Positions 1-13,194 of a DNA stretch of 64,000 nucleotides are shown one piece after another; position 1 is the first letter of the stretch, and each line of letters opens with the position of its first letter. Location: contig ML976659.1 in the NCBI GenBank assembly GCA_010015655.1, positions 656,360 to 720,359 of the forward strand, read 5' to 3'. Made by a program: the position numbers and the translations under genes. Under the pieces are notes generated by a model. That model worked only from the letters and a program-made list of their open reading frames with translations. It was not told the DNA's origin and did no database searches. Source of the DNA: Bimuria novae-zelandiae CBS 107.79. Taxonomy: Eukaryota; Ascomycota; Dothideomycetes; Pleosporales; Didymosphaeriaceae.

Positions 1-1710
1 CTGTACTAGTCCTCAGGCTCTGGGTAACGATCGATTATAAGCGTACTCCACTCCACTCGGTGCTTGCCAGTTCTTGGGGACACCTATCCTTTTTGGCAGG
101 CAATACACTTGTAATAATCTATTAATCCTATAGCTCTTTAAAGCGTACGGCCTAAATAATTAAGCCCTAATTCCTTAGCTAGTTAATCTTACGTACGGAC
201 TCGAGCATCTCACCCCTAATCTTAAATAAAGCTCTTAACTTAATATAACTATTTAGTAAATATAAGAGGCTTTGCCCCTTAAGCTTTTACTTATATAAAG
301 TTATAGTACCTTTTATTAGTAAAAAGGCTATTATTTTTAAGTATTTCTTATCTTTATATTTTGCCTATACTATTATACTAAAATACGTTACTTTTAAAGT
401 ACTGTATCCCGTGCGCATTATTAAATTCGATTATTGCTTTTATACGCGATGTACGGGGCGTATCTAAATTAGGTTTCGCTAAATTACTGTCCATTTTGTA
501 TTGTAGTGGTGTTGATATATATATATGGATGAATTGAGGGCTGATTTTGGCGTTTTGGTGCGGGGTTTTTGTGAGTTCGGATGAATTTGTCAGCCGCGTG
601 CCTGGCAAGCGAGCTAATCACTCTGCCAAGACCCCACCAAAATCTATACTCTACACGATAGTATAGAACGCGCATAAATAGGTATTAAAGATCGTAGTAG
701 GCTAATTTATTTAAAATCTAGTTTTACTTATTTCTTATATATGCGTAAGTTATACTTAGTCTTGCTATAGCGCTTATAGCGTTATTATATAGACTTACCC
801 TTGTTAGCGCGCGCCCTTATTTTTACCTTTTTTATTACTTCGCGCTATAAACTATTTTAGAGTAATCAGTTACTAGTCTTTTTTAGTAGTAAGAACTTTT
901 TCCTACTATAGTTATTTTCTCTTATATAATTTACGTTATATAGCGGCCCTATTACTAGCTAAAAGCTTAGTAATTTATTTTTATATTAACACTAACTTAT
1001 ACGCTACTATTATTACACTTTTCACTATTTTTTAAAGGCCTTAACTATACTTATTAGCAAACTATTGAAGTGCCTTTAAATTCTCTCCTTTATTAATATT
1101 AATTATAATCCTAATTCTAGCATATTACTTAGTATTTATAACTATTATATATTATTACGTATAGTATAAGGTAAAGACGTACATAGGTAGACGTTAAGCT
1201 TTAATATTATTACTTTTAGGATAAGAGAAATTAAACTAGCGCCTTTAAAAATTTTAAAAATATTATTTTTTATAATTACTATCTTAAAAGTAGTAATAGA
1301 GTATAGAAGGAACTTAATTACAGTAATATACGTAATATAGTTACGTATTAGAGTCTTAGCTTAGCGCCTATATACCTTCTTTAATAGTGCAAAATATCCT
1401 ATATTTAGAGGTTATAGGAGGTGCGATAAATATATAAATATATAAAAAGTAATAATTTTATTTTTCTTATAATAGTCTTAGGATTTAAGCGAGTTATAGC
1501 TCTTATGGCTATTAATAGTAAGTAAACGTATTATACTAATAGTACGCCTCTTTATATACTTTTTAAAGTATTTTAACTATTATAAACTAAGTTTATTTAT
1601 TATATAGCTATTCTTAGAGACTATAATAACCTAATTATAAAGTAGGATCTTTTCTTTATACTAGATAGAGAGGTAGTGCTTGCCTTAAAAAATAAGAAAG
1701 GGTAGAATCG
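1..1710. other. AT-rich, RIP-like non-coding block
   Basis: This stretch is very AT-rich, full of TA dinucleotides and stop codons in all frames, with no gene I can support. A pocket of more normal composition lies at about 485-665 and contains GGCAAGCGAG followed by ATCACTCT, which resembles the ends of the inverted-repeat element at 26163. The base composition is that of DNA mutated by RIP. The rest shows nothing recognisable. Confidence 0.7.
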
Positions 1711-2190
1711 TGTTACGATCACAAATCCCATAGGAACGAAGGAACCAGTTAATTACGTCAAGAGAGTTATTACTAGCGAAATTACCAGGGCAGAAAAACA
1801 CAAGAAAGCGCGGGACAGCTTAGGTTAGTAGTCACGTAATAGGGTCCCGCATAACACGAGATCCTATAGGACCTTAGAATCTTAGTAGAACTATAATACG
1901 AATTCTAATAATAATAAGAGCTAGAATAAATAGTATATAGTTTAATAATTCCTTTCTATCTTCCTTATTCCTTATAATTAACTTAATATACTACGAGTAT
2001 ATTTTTTATAACAGATTAGTAAATCTCTTAGTTAGTTATTTTATAGTTTATTATAGAATTAGATTATTTGTATACCTTAGTATTATTATTTTAAGCTCTT
2101 AACTACTAAATATATTCGTAAGGTATATTACTCTTAACCTATCCTCCCCTAACCTAGATTAGACTTAGGTACGTAAAGTCCCTTATAACA
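1711..2190 (+). repeat. 5' LTR of gypsy element 1
   Basis: This 480-bp repeat begins TGTTACGATC and ends CCTTATAACA. It matches 8867-9384 along most of its length, with many C/T and G/A differences. Confidence 0.8.
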
Positions 2191-5100
2191 CTTTGACTAC
2201 CTAAAGGTTTAAGATAACAAAATAGCCATAGTAGCTACTATAGTAAAGGTTTTAATAAAAAGCACGGCTTTGGACTAACTATAAATACTATAATAATATT
2301 AGCTAATTAGGCTAATAAGATATAATAGCTTAAGGAGTAATTAGCTAAGCTAATAGCTTATGTTTTAACTACTATAACTACGGAAAGGATATCCTTTAAG
2401 ATTTTTAAAATTTATAAAAGTAAATAAAAAGGACTTAAGGCGTTTCTTATAAATATTAACCGCTATTATTGCTATAATAAGAACATCTTTAGGACTAAAT
2501 AATTTAAGATTATTGCAGCTAACATGTATATAAAAGGCAAGATAGTTAAGTAGCTTTAACCCCTTACTAAGGGCTATCTAGAGAATAAAGACAATATTTT
2601 AGAATATAATAATAAAACTAAAAAGGTGTTTAAGGACTAGGTATCTTTTAAAGAATAAATATAAATTATATTTATAGAAGTCGCCAAGGAACAATAAGCT
2701 AAATATAAAATATAAAGATTTAAATAAACTAAATTAGCTAGTACTTATACCGCTACGTTTAGATGCCTATAAGCTAAGAGTAACTAAGACAACGCTCTAC
2801 TTTAAGTAGCTTACCATAATAGGCTAAAGGAAAACGTTAATGACAAGTTTACCTACTATAATAAAATAAATAACCTAGAAGAACTCGTAAAGCTAGCTAT
2901 ATAAAATAATAATCAATTTCATAAATAATAGTTAGAAAAGCGAGAGGGTTACCGTATCTAATTTAATATTAAAAAAAGCTAAAAACCACGAAAGGACTGC
3001 GATTGAGACATTAAAATAGCTAATAAAGCCTAAGAACAGAAACCGAGAAAGTAGTAAAAGGGCCATAATAATAGACTATCTAGCTAAGAATAAAAATAAT
3101 GCTTTAACGAAAAAGCATGCTTGGGATATAAAGAGTAGGGTTACTTTTAAAAGGGTTATTTAAAGAATAATAAAAGACAAAGTAAGAAAGCTTAAATTTT
3201 TTAAGTAGTAAGAGTTATAATACGGGCACTAACACTTATACTACTAAAAACTAATAAAGATAAGGTCTCTAATATAGACCTTAAGGTTCTAGAGACACTA
3301 AAAGAAATAGAATAAATAATAGTACTAGAGTACAAGGTCTTTCTCTAACAATTAGAAGGAAAGTGCTAGGTATATAATAGCTAGATATACATATCCTAGG
3401 AATACACGCAAAAGATTAAACTGAAAGGACTAAAAGCTATAATAATTTATAAGTTCGCTATAAAGTACTAAGGAAACGTACTAGTACTAGGCTAGTAGAT
3501 TAAAATTTAAGAATAGTATAAAAGGGTAGCCTAGTTTCTTTATAACGAAAAAGATTGCTAGCTATATTAAATAAAAAAGGCATAAGTAGTAATATCGCTA
3601 AAAGACCTTAATTATAAGTTTATTAGTAACTATAAACTAACGATAAACTACTATAAATATTTCCTAAATAAATAGGCATGCTACTATAAGGAATTAGGCT
3701 AGTAGAAATACTTTAATAATAAATACTAAATACACGAGGTGTATAAAGAAGCTACAGGCTAGTACCCTAAAGGTATAAACTTAGGATTAATAATAACTAT
3801 AGGAAACTAATAGAAAAAGGGTATAAGCTCTAATTATCTATAATAGATCTAATAGCTAGATTATAATAGGGATTGCCTAGCCTACCTATATTAAAAAGAA
3901 TAAATAGTAGTGCCAGAAACAACATTATTATATAGGAATCTAAAATCTTAGAAATGTTTAGTTATAGGATATAGACAATACGGAGAACCCTAAAAAGAAG
4001 AAAAGGTTTAGCGAATTAAAGATGCTAAAAGCACTTATAAAGCGCTTTACTAAAAGTCATAAAGATAAAAACTAATACTAGTATAGAAAAAGCCATGCGA
4101 ACCTAGAATAAGAAAGTAAATTTTTTTAAAAAATAAATCCAAAAAACTAATAATAAATTAGAAAACTAGGACGCTACTAAATAAAAAAACCTTACTAGTA
4201 GAGGCATAACTATAAAAGTAAAAAAGGCATGAATAAGCATAAATAGCCTGCACCTAATTAAGGAAGTTATAACTAATAGTTACTAAGTAATAGCGCTAAT
4301 AGACCCTAAAGTAACTAGATATCTAATATCTTCTAAAATAGTAAAGAAATACGATCTGCTATATAGGAATAAGGAAATATCTAGATAGGTAAAAATAGTA
4401 AATAAGACGTTATCCTAAGGATATAGTAAAGGCTAGTTACGCTTCAAAATAACGCTATTACCTATTAGTCTAAATAGACTCTAGAGCTAGTATAGTTTTA
4501 TAATAATAGATTTTAGAAGCTTAAAAGTAATTATTAGTTATAATTAGCTATTACGATATAACCCTGTTATTAACTAGTAGAGGAAGACAATACGTAACTA
4601 AAAACCTGTAATAAAAGTTACTAGTATATAATCATTAAAATAAGTAAGCCTAAAGGTTTAATATATACCTTTTAGAGAGGGAACTAGTAAGATATTAATA
4701 ATTATAGAAATATTACCTTGTAAGATTGCAAGAATCTATAAGAAGGACCCTCAGACGGTAGGAGCCATATAGATAAGAAAGAGTAAGCTCTAGAAGGAGA
4801 GGCAAGAAACTCTGTCTATACCTAAGGAGTATAAAGATTTCGCAGAACTATTCCACGAATAAGACGGCGAAACACTCCTAAAATACTAGGAATAGGATTA
4901 TAAAATCTACCTATAGGAAGGTATAAAGCTATATCTTAAATAACTATAACTATTAACGCGACACTAATAAGAAAAATTAGTAAAATAGTTAACGAAGAAC
5001 TTAAAAAGGAAGTTTATATAATTAAGTAAAAGCTTAATAGCTTCTGTTATACTATTCATACTAAAGAAGGATAGATAACTCTAACTATATATAGACTTTT

Positions 5101-7774
5101 AATAACTAAAAAATAAGATAATAAAGAATTAATACCCCTTAATACTATTAATAAAGCTTATAAATTAACTCTAAGGAGCTAAGTAGTTTATAAAATTTAA
5201 TATATAGAATAAGTTCTATTAGATACGCATAGCTAAAGGACACGGATAAATAATAGTATTTTAAATATAATATAGACTATTTAAATTTATAATTATGCCT
5301 ATAGGACTAATAAACGCCCTAGCCACGTTTTAGGCAGTAGTAAATAAGACATTATACAGATACCTAAATGTATTCTACACAGTATATCTAGATAATATCT
5401 TAATATATTCGGGAGACACGCTTAAGGACTATATATAGCATATATAAAAGGTGCTAGCTAAGATAAAGGAATATAGACTACTCCTTTACCTAAATAAGCG
5501 TAAATTCCACACAACGAAGATAGAATATCTTAGATTTATAATCTTAAAAGAAGGCGTTAAAATACACCTAAAAAAGGTATTTATAGTATAAACATAGTTA
5601 TAACCTAAGTTAATAAAGGACATTTAATCCTTCCTAGAATATACTAATTTCTACGAAAAGTTTATTAAGGAATATTCTAAGGTTATAGCACCCTTAATAG
5701 AAATTACTAAAAAAGAAATAAGATTTAAGTAAGAAAAAAAATAGTAAGAAACCTTTAAAAAGATTTAAAGGCTCTTTCTTTGCACTCCTCTTATAAATGC
5801 ATAATCTAGAGAAGCCTATAAGGGTTAAAATAGATATATTAGACTACGCACTAGTAGCGATCTTCTTATAGCAGTGCAATAACGGAAAATAGAGACTATG
5901 GTTTTTTTATTCTAGGAAGTTCTTAGGAGCAGAACTTAATTACAATATTTATAATAAAGAGTTACTAGGAGTAGTAGACATCTTTAAATAATAATAAGTC
6001 TAACTCACGGGAGCTCACTTTAAGATAAAGGTATAAATAAACTACTAAAACCTTACTAGCTTTATATTAATAAAGAAGCTTAATAAATAATAGGTATAAT
6101 AGGCAAGGTTCCTAGTAAACTTTAACTTTGCTATATACTATTAATTAAGAATACTTAATAGCGCGACAGACGCCTTAAGTAAAAAATTAAAACTTATAAA
6201 AGATAAATCTAACCTATATAACGTAGTGCTACGCGTAGGGAATAATAAAATAATTAAATATAACTAGCTAAGAATTAAGGTTCGCGTGGCTAGCCTATAG
6301 TACACAGGACTGGCAGTATACGATTTTTAGGATTATAGCTAACTTACCACTAAAGAGCGGAAAGAGTACGATCTTTTTTATAGTAGACTTAATAAAACGC
6401 GCCGAGACCACTAATATAAAATTATTATAAAACTATACTATAAGAAAACCCTAATTAGGAAACTATATAAATTATAAGAATAATAATACCTAAATATTAA
6501 GAAAATAACGCGTTAGATTGCGAATAAATATACTGTTCTTAAATTTAAGTAAATAGTAACCTAGGTTATAAACAACTATTTAGCATGCTATAAAAATAAG
6601 GTAAAGAGATATAAGTCTTATAAGCTATTATAACTATTATAAATAGTTAAGCGACCTTAGTAAAGTATAATAATAGACTTTATAGTAAAGCTCCTAAAAT
6701 CGCTATAGCTAGAAACAAAGTGGATATACAATACTATTATAGTAATAGTAGACTACCTAACTAAGGTAGCTAAGTTTAGACCTATAGAAGAGTCAATAAT
6801 AGTAAAAGAACTAGCTTATAAAATAGATAACGTAGTATTCGCGGAATATAGACTACTAAAGGAATTTATTATAGATAAAGATAAGCTCTTTACGTCGAAG
6901 TACTAGGATACTTTTACGATAGCTCTAGGCATTAATAAGAATCTCTCGACGAGTTTCCACCCCTAGACTAATAGATAAACAGAACGTACGAATTAGACTC
7001 TAAAATAGTATTCATAATTCTACGTTAATAAATAACAGGATAATTAGGTAAAGCTACTACTAATAGTATAATTAGTATATAATAGCATAAGGTTAAACAC
7101 GATATGGTACTTATCGCACTATATAAATTATAGATATAAGCTAATTACTTATTGTAATCTAAAAGAGAAAGAAAGTATTTTTATAAAAGCCTAAAATAAG
7201 ACTTAAAAGATAAAGAAACTTTATAAAATCTTATAAAAATAAATTACCTAGAAGGGTCTTACGGCATTCAAGAACGCAATAAGTAAAGGATTAAAAGACT
7301 AATCCTTAAAAGGGGGGATAAAGTTTTCCTATTATAAAAAGTTTTAAGGATACAATAATCTAGTAGAAAACTAGATTACCTTTAAATAGGCCCTTTTAAA
7401 GTATAAGAAACTAAGGGACCTATTATAACTAAGTTACTTCTATTAAAGGATACGAGAATTTATCCTACGTTTTATAAATTACTTTTATAACTAGCTCTAC
7501 TAGACGCTCTAGTTAAGACCTAGTTAAATTTCAAAGTTAATAAGTATAAGGTTAACGAAATTAGGGACCTAAGAGTAAATTAAGGTTAGCCTAAATACTT
7601 AATTAAGTAGAAAGGATAGCTAAAATAATATAATACCTAAAAACAAAAAAAAATCTTATAAACTATAGGGAAATGGTAACAAATTATTACTAATATTATC
7701 CTTAGATAGAAAATTAGCAAGAAAGGAGGAAATATTAAAAAAAATTAAATAAGGAAGAATTACCCTATAACTAG

Positions 7775-8222
7775 TGTTACAGTCCAGAGATCGAAGGTGG
7801 GACGACGGGCCTTATGACAGCACTCGGGTCCCACCTAGGGATTACGTAACGTCCCAGGCTGTCTCAGACGCCAAGACCATAGGACACCATGGGACCACGT
7901 GACCCCGGTCACGTGACGTCCCAGAGAATCCCATGGGATCCCACGACGTCAGGGTATGGGACATCGTGGGATTCTATAGGACAAGGAGGTTATATATACA
8001 AGATAGTTTCCTTTATTATATTCCTTATAGTTAACTTATATATCTTCTGTGCGAGTACGTTCTCTTATATAAATTAATAGTTATTTTATTTTATTATAAA
8101 ATTAAATTATCTAGCCTCGCGCTAAGTGTCGTATTAACTTATACTACTAAATAATTTATAAAGTACTACGATACCTTACTGCCCTAACCCGGATCGGAAT
8201 AAGGTGTGAGAGCCTTATAACA
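7775..8222 (+). repeat. Solo LTR of a different family, nested in element 1
   Basis: This 448-bp unit starts TGTTACAGTC, ends CTTATAACA and is flanked by a perfect 5-bp direct repeat ACTAG (7770-7774 and 8223-8227), the target duplication of an LTR retrotransposon. No internal region is present, so it is a solo LTR left by LTR-LTR recombination. It interrupts element 1 between the chromodomain remnant and the antisense ORF remnant. Its first 200 bp are GC-rich and contain a 20-bp perfect palindrome (7896-7915) built on CACGTGAC. The remainder is AT-rich. Confidence 0.85.
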
Positions 8223-8449
8223 ACTAGCTTAAGTTAGCCCTTAAAGGTATGAGTTGTAATAGTTCGCGAATATTAATAGTAGCTATACCCTTTAGATCCT
8301 CTTTCTATTTTTTTTAAGAGCTCTATTATATTAACAACGCGAAGGTCGTGCTAAGTATAATTATACTTCTTTTTTTTTACCTTAGCGAGTTTACGACGAA
8401 GACAAGTAGTTATAAAAGCTAAGTATGTAGACTTTTTAGTAGCTAGAGC

Positions 8450-8760
8450 TTAACGCTCTTTAGCTATAAGTAACTCTAGATGCTTATTACTCGTTTTTTT
8501 TTAAACACGCTCTTAATTTTTTTTGGAACTTATAGACTATATAGAGTATAAACGGAGATATAATTAGCACACTCTTTAGAGGCAGGATTTATAAAGTAAC
8601 GTAGCTTTATTTTCTAATAGTACTTATAGCTAGATATTATTTTAAGACCTTATAATTCCACCTTATCTACACGGACGCGATAGGTGGTAATAGATAAGTA
8701 AAAAGCTTTTAGCATAATTAGTAAGATAAAGGAAATATAAAGAAGGCTATAACTTATCTT
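8450..8760 (-). pseudogene. Remnant of antisense cysteine-motif ORF in gypsy element 1
   Basis: Read on the minus strand, about 8672-8515 aligns by eye with the antisense ORF at the same place in element 2 (32151-32747). Shared landmarks are a CX2CX6C stretch in which the cysteines here appear as tyrosine codons (TAC, TAT), a following F[IV][DN].AS segment, a conserved Cys, and a VPKK end. Cys-to-Tyr via TGC-to-TAC is a RIP-type change. Several stops interrupt it, so it is a relic. The boundaries are approximate. Confidence 0.42.
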
Positions 8761-8866
8761 AAAAAGCAAGAACGCGCACCGTTATAAGAATTAAAAATTA
8801 TATACTAATAGTATAGTGATATAATAAAATAAGGTATTAGGATAATAGCCTTAAAAGAGGGGATAG

Positions 8867-9384
8867 TGTTATAATTATAAATCTTATAAAAATACTAGAA
8901 CTAGATAATTACGCTAAAAAAGTTATTATTAGTAAAATAACTACGCTAAAGGAATATATAAATGCGCGGGGTAGCTTAGGTTAGTAATTATATAATAAAG
9001 TCCCGTATAAGCGAGAAGTCCTGTATAAAGGTTAAGACTATAGTAAGTCTTAGGGACTACCTTTAAGAGAAAGGTCTTAGTAAAACTATAATAGTAATTC
9101 CAATAATAGCAAGAACTAGGATAAATAATATATAGTTTAATAATTTCTTTATACCTTTCTTACTCCTTATAGTTAACTTAATATACTAGGAGTATATCTC
9201 TTATAATAGATTAGTAAACCTTCTAGTTAGTTATTCTATTATTTATTATAGAATTAGATTATTTATAAACCTACCTTAGTGTTATCCTTAGCTTTTAACT
9301 ACTAAATATCTGCGAGGCGATTATATTATAAACCTATCCTCCCCTTATCCGGACCAGGCTTAGGTACGTACGGCCCTTGTAACA
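8867..9384 (+). repeat. 3' LTR of gypsy element 1
   Basis: This 518-bp repeat begins TGTTATAATT and ends CCCTTGTAACA. It is preceded by a polypurine tract (8853-8866) and is homologous to 1711-2190. Confidence 0.8.
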
Positions 9385-9762
9385 CTAGTATGTCCTACTA
9401 ACTGGTGGAACACGTTACCTCATTACATAAAGCTTTTAAGTTTACTTTTACTATAAATTATAATTTTAACCTCTAACCTCCTATTTTTAATATATTAATA
9501 CTAACTTTTTATTACATTATATTATTCCTATTTACTACCTTACGCACGTGTTTTTAAAGCCTAAAAGATATAAAGTTTAGCTTTTACTACGTAACTTACA
9601 TTTCTTTATCTTTTTATTTAAAATGTAGCAAAATAACTTCACCTTTGTTAAAAAATATTATATTATACAGAATTCATGTCCGAACGAACTCGAGTTTGGT
9701 CGCCAAGAACGCAATTGAGAGATTGACTCGCTGTACTAGTGTTCTCGACTGCTAGGGATTCG
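9385..9762. other. Edge of the AT-rich block
   Basis: AT-rich non-coding DNA runs to about 9660, after which composition changes abruptly to that of the gene-bearing region. I see no gene or repeat here. Confidence 0.6.
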
Positions 9763-10683
9763 TCAAGCACGCCGCTTCCTGAACTGCAATACTGGTCCAT
9801 CTTTAACGGTAATATAGGCATCTTGTACCTGAAAGTGCGGCACCACCCGTGTTGTTTTGGTTTCCATCCCAAACACTATGAGACAATTGGCAAATAGCAA
9901 AGGCGGCAGGTCAGTGTATAGATACCTCCTGCTACTTAGAGAATCTATCATACGATTTCCCCAAAGGTAGTTCTCACTAAGAACTCGCCCGCTTACGATA
10001 CGCCTGTGCCGCAAACCTGCGCCTCTCGCCCACTCGGAAGCAAGGCGAAATACAAAGCGGTGAACTGTTGTTGCAACGACTAACATCAGCTCCTGTAAGG
10101 CAAACTTTGATCCCGCACAATTGAACGGCCCAATGGAGAACGAATGGAAGTTGGCCTTGATACGCGCCACGTCCTCAGCCGAGTTGGTATCTTGAACAAG
10201 CCAGCGTTCGGGCCGATAGATAGCAACATCACCGTATATCTCATCATTCAATCCATCACACCAGGCTGCCGTGCCGACCACAGTGTTTTCCGGGAAGTGT
10301 TCGCCGTCAATCTCGGTGCCACCGGGCAGTACTTGTCGTGGAAGTTCAGCTGGACCAGCCGGCGTCATCCGCATTGCTTCGTCAATCGCCGCCTTCAGGT
10401 ATTTATAGGACGAGAGCTTAGGACCTGGCAGGATTTGGTCTACAGATTCAAACGTATTTGTGATTTCTTGCTGAAGCTTGTCGAGAACTTTTTCGCAATA
10501 TGAGAGGTAAAAAAACAGGCCACACAAACTGACTGAGGTGGTATCAAAGCCGGCGAGTACGAACAATTTATTGCCACTAAGGTAAGCAGTGAACTCGTAA
10601 GGCATTGACGTTTTGCATTGTTGGACTCTGATCTTATCCCTATATTGCGGCACAATTGCCCAATCATGGGTGAAGGGACGCAC
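9763..10683 (-). pseudogene. Cytochrome P450, N-terminally truncated
   Basis: This encodes the C-terminal half of a fungal microsomal P450. Visible motifs in order are the I-helix oxygen-binding AGFDTTS, the K-helix EAMR (ExxR), the PERW block (YRPERW), and the heme-binding FSIGPFNCAG with the cysteine ligand. The arginine usual in the heme loop is replaced by phenylalanine. The C-terminus ends FQVQDAYITV and a GP.LQF block, as in many family members. Between the heme loop and this end lies a stretch that does not look like P450. A 126-bp in-frame intron with acceptor at about 9876 would remove it. Only about 300 of the usual 500 residues are present. The membrane anchor and N-terminal half are not found upstream, although a splice-like junction near 10685 could hide one more exon. 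The 3' end lies about 100 bp from the AT-rich block. It is probably a fragment. Confidence 0.65.
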
Positions 10684-11352
10684 CGATCTGAGAGAGGTTG
10701 CGCACCTTGCTCCCCAGACGCTACTTGATGTGACAGTAGTACTCGACGGCGTACCATATTTGTTGACAGAGAAAAAAATTGGCTAGAGGTGTGAGGCTAT
10801 ACATCGTGCCGACTCTTATACCGTAGGCTTCGCAAAACCCGAGACATGTTCGAGGCGCACCAAATAACAGGTGGTATTCGTCAAGCCTTTCGGTCGTTTA
10901 ATTGAACTCGTTTGGGCACTTTCGTGCGGTTATGATTCGCGGTTTTTGAGCGAGTCGGTGGCATGGATGGAAAGCGCTGATCCGTGAAGTGGCAGTCGAA
11001 TAAATGTGACGTACACTCGATTGCAATCCATCGAGTTCAACATCAAGAGATAAGATGGCGTATGCGAATGTTGTGAATCGATGCTGTGGGCTTCGCAAAG
11101 TTCATGGCCGACGGCAAAGGAGGACGTACTCGCGCTAGGCACGATAGGCAGCTGCAACCGAGCACTCTCATCCTCGGTCTAAGCTCAAACATGAAACCAT
11201 TTCGGCTAGCAGCGCGTGCATGCGGGCCAGTGTATACGCGTGCGAAGGGTGCTCGTGCAAGAGCATGCGTCCAGTCGACCTGATTATCCTCAAACTGATC
11301 CTTCAAGACGGTCATAGAAGCTGTACAACGCGTTGAAGCAGCAGCAGGAGTC
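10684..11352. other. Intergenic region between P450 fragment and amidase
   Basis: Short open frames on both strands overlap each other and look like no known protein. The last part presumably holds the amidase promoter and 5' UTR. Confidence 0.5.
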
Positions 11353-13194
11353 ATGGGTATCGTGGAATACCGCCAACACAAGCGCGACTGGTAGCTATAT
11401 CCAGCCCCGCTCACGCCAGGCACGATAAGCTGAGCATCTGCAGTGAGCGCAAGCAAGCCGAACGGGCTTCTAAGATCGCAAACCTACCAAAGGTGTACTC
11501 GTATGCTCTCTCCCCCGAAGAACGCTCCATCCTTGCAAAGCCAATCCAGGAGCTCGTCCAGGATGTACACAAGCAGGTCACCAGTCCAATCGACATTCTA
11601 CGTACCTACGGCAAGGTCACACTGAAGGCACACGAGAAGACAAACTGCGTGACGGAGATATTGTTCCCCGAAGCAGAGGAGTGGGCAGAAAACGAGGTCA
11701 ACCTCAAGGGCCCGCTGGCTGGCATACCTGTGTCACTGAAGGACTCAATACAAGTCAAGGGCTTCGATATCTCAATCGGCTTCTCTAGGCATACTGGGAA
11801 ACCATATGCGGAGGATGGTCCTCTGGTGAAGCTGCTCAAGGAGGCTGGTAGGTTGCGAGAAAACGCCTGTGTCATGGTCGCTGATGGAACCAGGCGCGAT
11901 ACCTTTTGTAAAAACCAATCTCCCAATCACCCTCTTGTCTTTTGAATCGACAAACGATGTTTGGGGTCGCACGACCAATCCGCACAACAGCAAATACTCG
12001 CCTGGTGGGTCCACAGGAGGAGAGTCGGCGCTGTTGGCTTTCGGTGGCAGCCGCATTGGTATTGGATCCGATGTCGCGGGCTCAGTGCGCGTACCTGCAC
12101 ATTTCTCTGGCTGCTATTCCCTACGTTGCTCGACCGGACGGTGGCCCAAGATTGGTATGAACACCAGCATGTACGGTCAAGAGGCTATTCCGAGCGTCTT
12201 TAGTCCCATGGCGAGAACCCTGAATGACTTGACCTACTTCACCCGCAGCATGATTCAAATGAAGCCCTGGAGGCTTGACTATACCGTGCATCCCCTGGAA
12301 TGGAGAGAAAACATTGAGACCGAGTACAAAGAAAAGAAGAAGTTGAGAGTTGGCGTAATGCGTTCCGACGGCGTAGTCGACCCGGCTCCAGCATGTGCTC
12401 GAGCTCTCGACGAGGTCGCCTCTGCTCTTGTTGCCGACGGTCACGAAGTATACGACGTGCACCCGCCATCACCATACGAAGCTCTTCAACTCGCGTCTCA
12501 ACTTCTTCTGAGTGACGGTGGAGCCACCTTCATGTCTTACTTCCGCACCGGCGAATGGAATGATTCCGGTGCAAAGCAGATGGTGTATTTCATGCGGCTT
12601 CCGCGACCTATCAAGTATCTCTACTACCTATGGGTGAAGTACATCAAGCGCGACAGCATCTGGGCAGACCTGTTGCGTGAGTGGAATCCCAAGTCTGCGT
12701 ACGAGTACTGGCAGTTGGCAGGCAAGCGTGAGGCGTTCAAAGCCAGATTCTTCCAGTGGTGGAACGACGAGGCGAAAATGGACTTCATGGTCTGTCCACC
12801 AAATGCTACGCCTGCCGTGCCGCATGACGGTATGCATGACGCAGTTAGCAGCTGCGGTTACACATTCTTGTTCAATCTGGTAGGTCACACACATGTACTC
12901 CCATGCAAACTTAGCTGATGATTGTAGCTGGACTACACTGCAGGCATCGTTCCCGTAACACATGTTGATCCAGCAAAAGATCAATTGCCCGTTAATTTTA
13001 GTTTCAGCAATCTGAACGGCGTCGCGAAGGGCGCATATAAACATTACGATGCTACGAAGATGGCGGGATTACCCGTAGGCGTACAGGTGGTCGGTCGTCG
13101 GTTAGAAGAGGAGAAGGTGCTTGCGGTTATGGAACGCGTTGAAGATGCGCTGGACAAACACGGCGCACGATACCAACTGCTCGAAGTTGATTAA
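11353..13194 (+). CDS. Amidase-signature-family hydrolase (fungal general amidase / acetamidase-like)
   Basis: This hydrolyses carboxamides to acid plus ammonia, and fungal relatives let cells use amides as a nitrogen or carbon source. Exons 11353-11390, 11444-11847, 11894-12879 and 12928-13194 join to 564 residues. All three introns are GT-AG and 46-53 bp, and the frame closes. The Ser-cisSer-Lys triad is visible: Lys about 112 (GIPVSLKDS), cis-Ser about 187 (GGSTGGES) and nucleophile Ser about 211 (GSDVAGSVR). The two serines are 24 apart, as in fatty acid amide hydrolase. The start was chosen because ATG 11353 gives the short N-terminal helix (ERKQAERA) typical of fungal members once the first intron is removed. 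No signal peptide is seen, so it is probably cytosolic. The true substrate cannot be told from sequence. Confidence 0.9.

Larger units (their letters stand above)
1711..9384 (+). mobile_element. Degenerate chromodomain Ty3/gypsy LTR retrotransposon (element 1)
   Basis: Two related LTRs (1711-2190 and 8867-9384), both starting TGTTA and ending TAACA, bracket a decayed gag-pol in plus orientation. A purine-rich tract (8853-8866) lies directly before the 3' LTR. Decayed pol blocks can be followed by eye: a zinc-knuckle-like Cys stretch near 3100, reverse transcriptase near 5030-5800 (catalytic box near 5383 reads YLDN, not YLDD), integrase near 6600-7000, and a chromodomain remnant near 7540-7625. 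Every domain is broken by stops, mostly TAA or TAG, as expected from RIP, so the element cannot be autonomous. The five bases flanking the two LTRs (AATCG and CTAGT) do not match, so target duplication is lost or the ends are rearranged. A solo LTR of another family is inserted at 7775. Confidence 0.82.

Noticed and set aside
7889..8077. Small ORF in the solo LTR
   Set aside because: It is chance openness in the GC-rich part of an LTR.
1711..9384. Target-site duplication for element 1
   Set aside because: The flanks AATCG and CTAGT do not match, so I do not claim one.
10144..10503. Plus-strand frame opposite the P450
   Set aside because: It is a shadow of the P450 coding strand.
9763..13194. 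P450 plus amidase as a biosynthetic gene cluster
   Set aside because: The P450 is a fragment and no backbone synthase, transporter or regulator is nearby. The LaeA-like methyltransferase is about 27 kb away.
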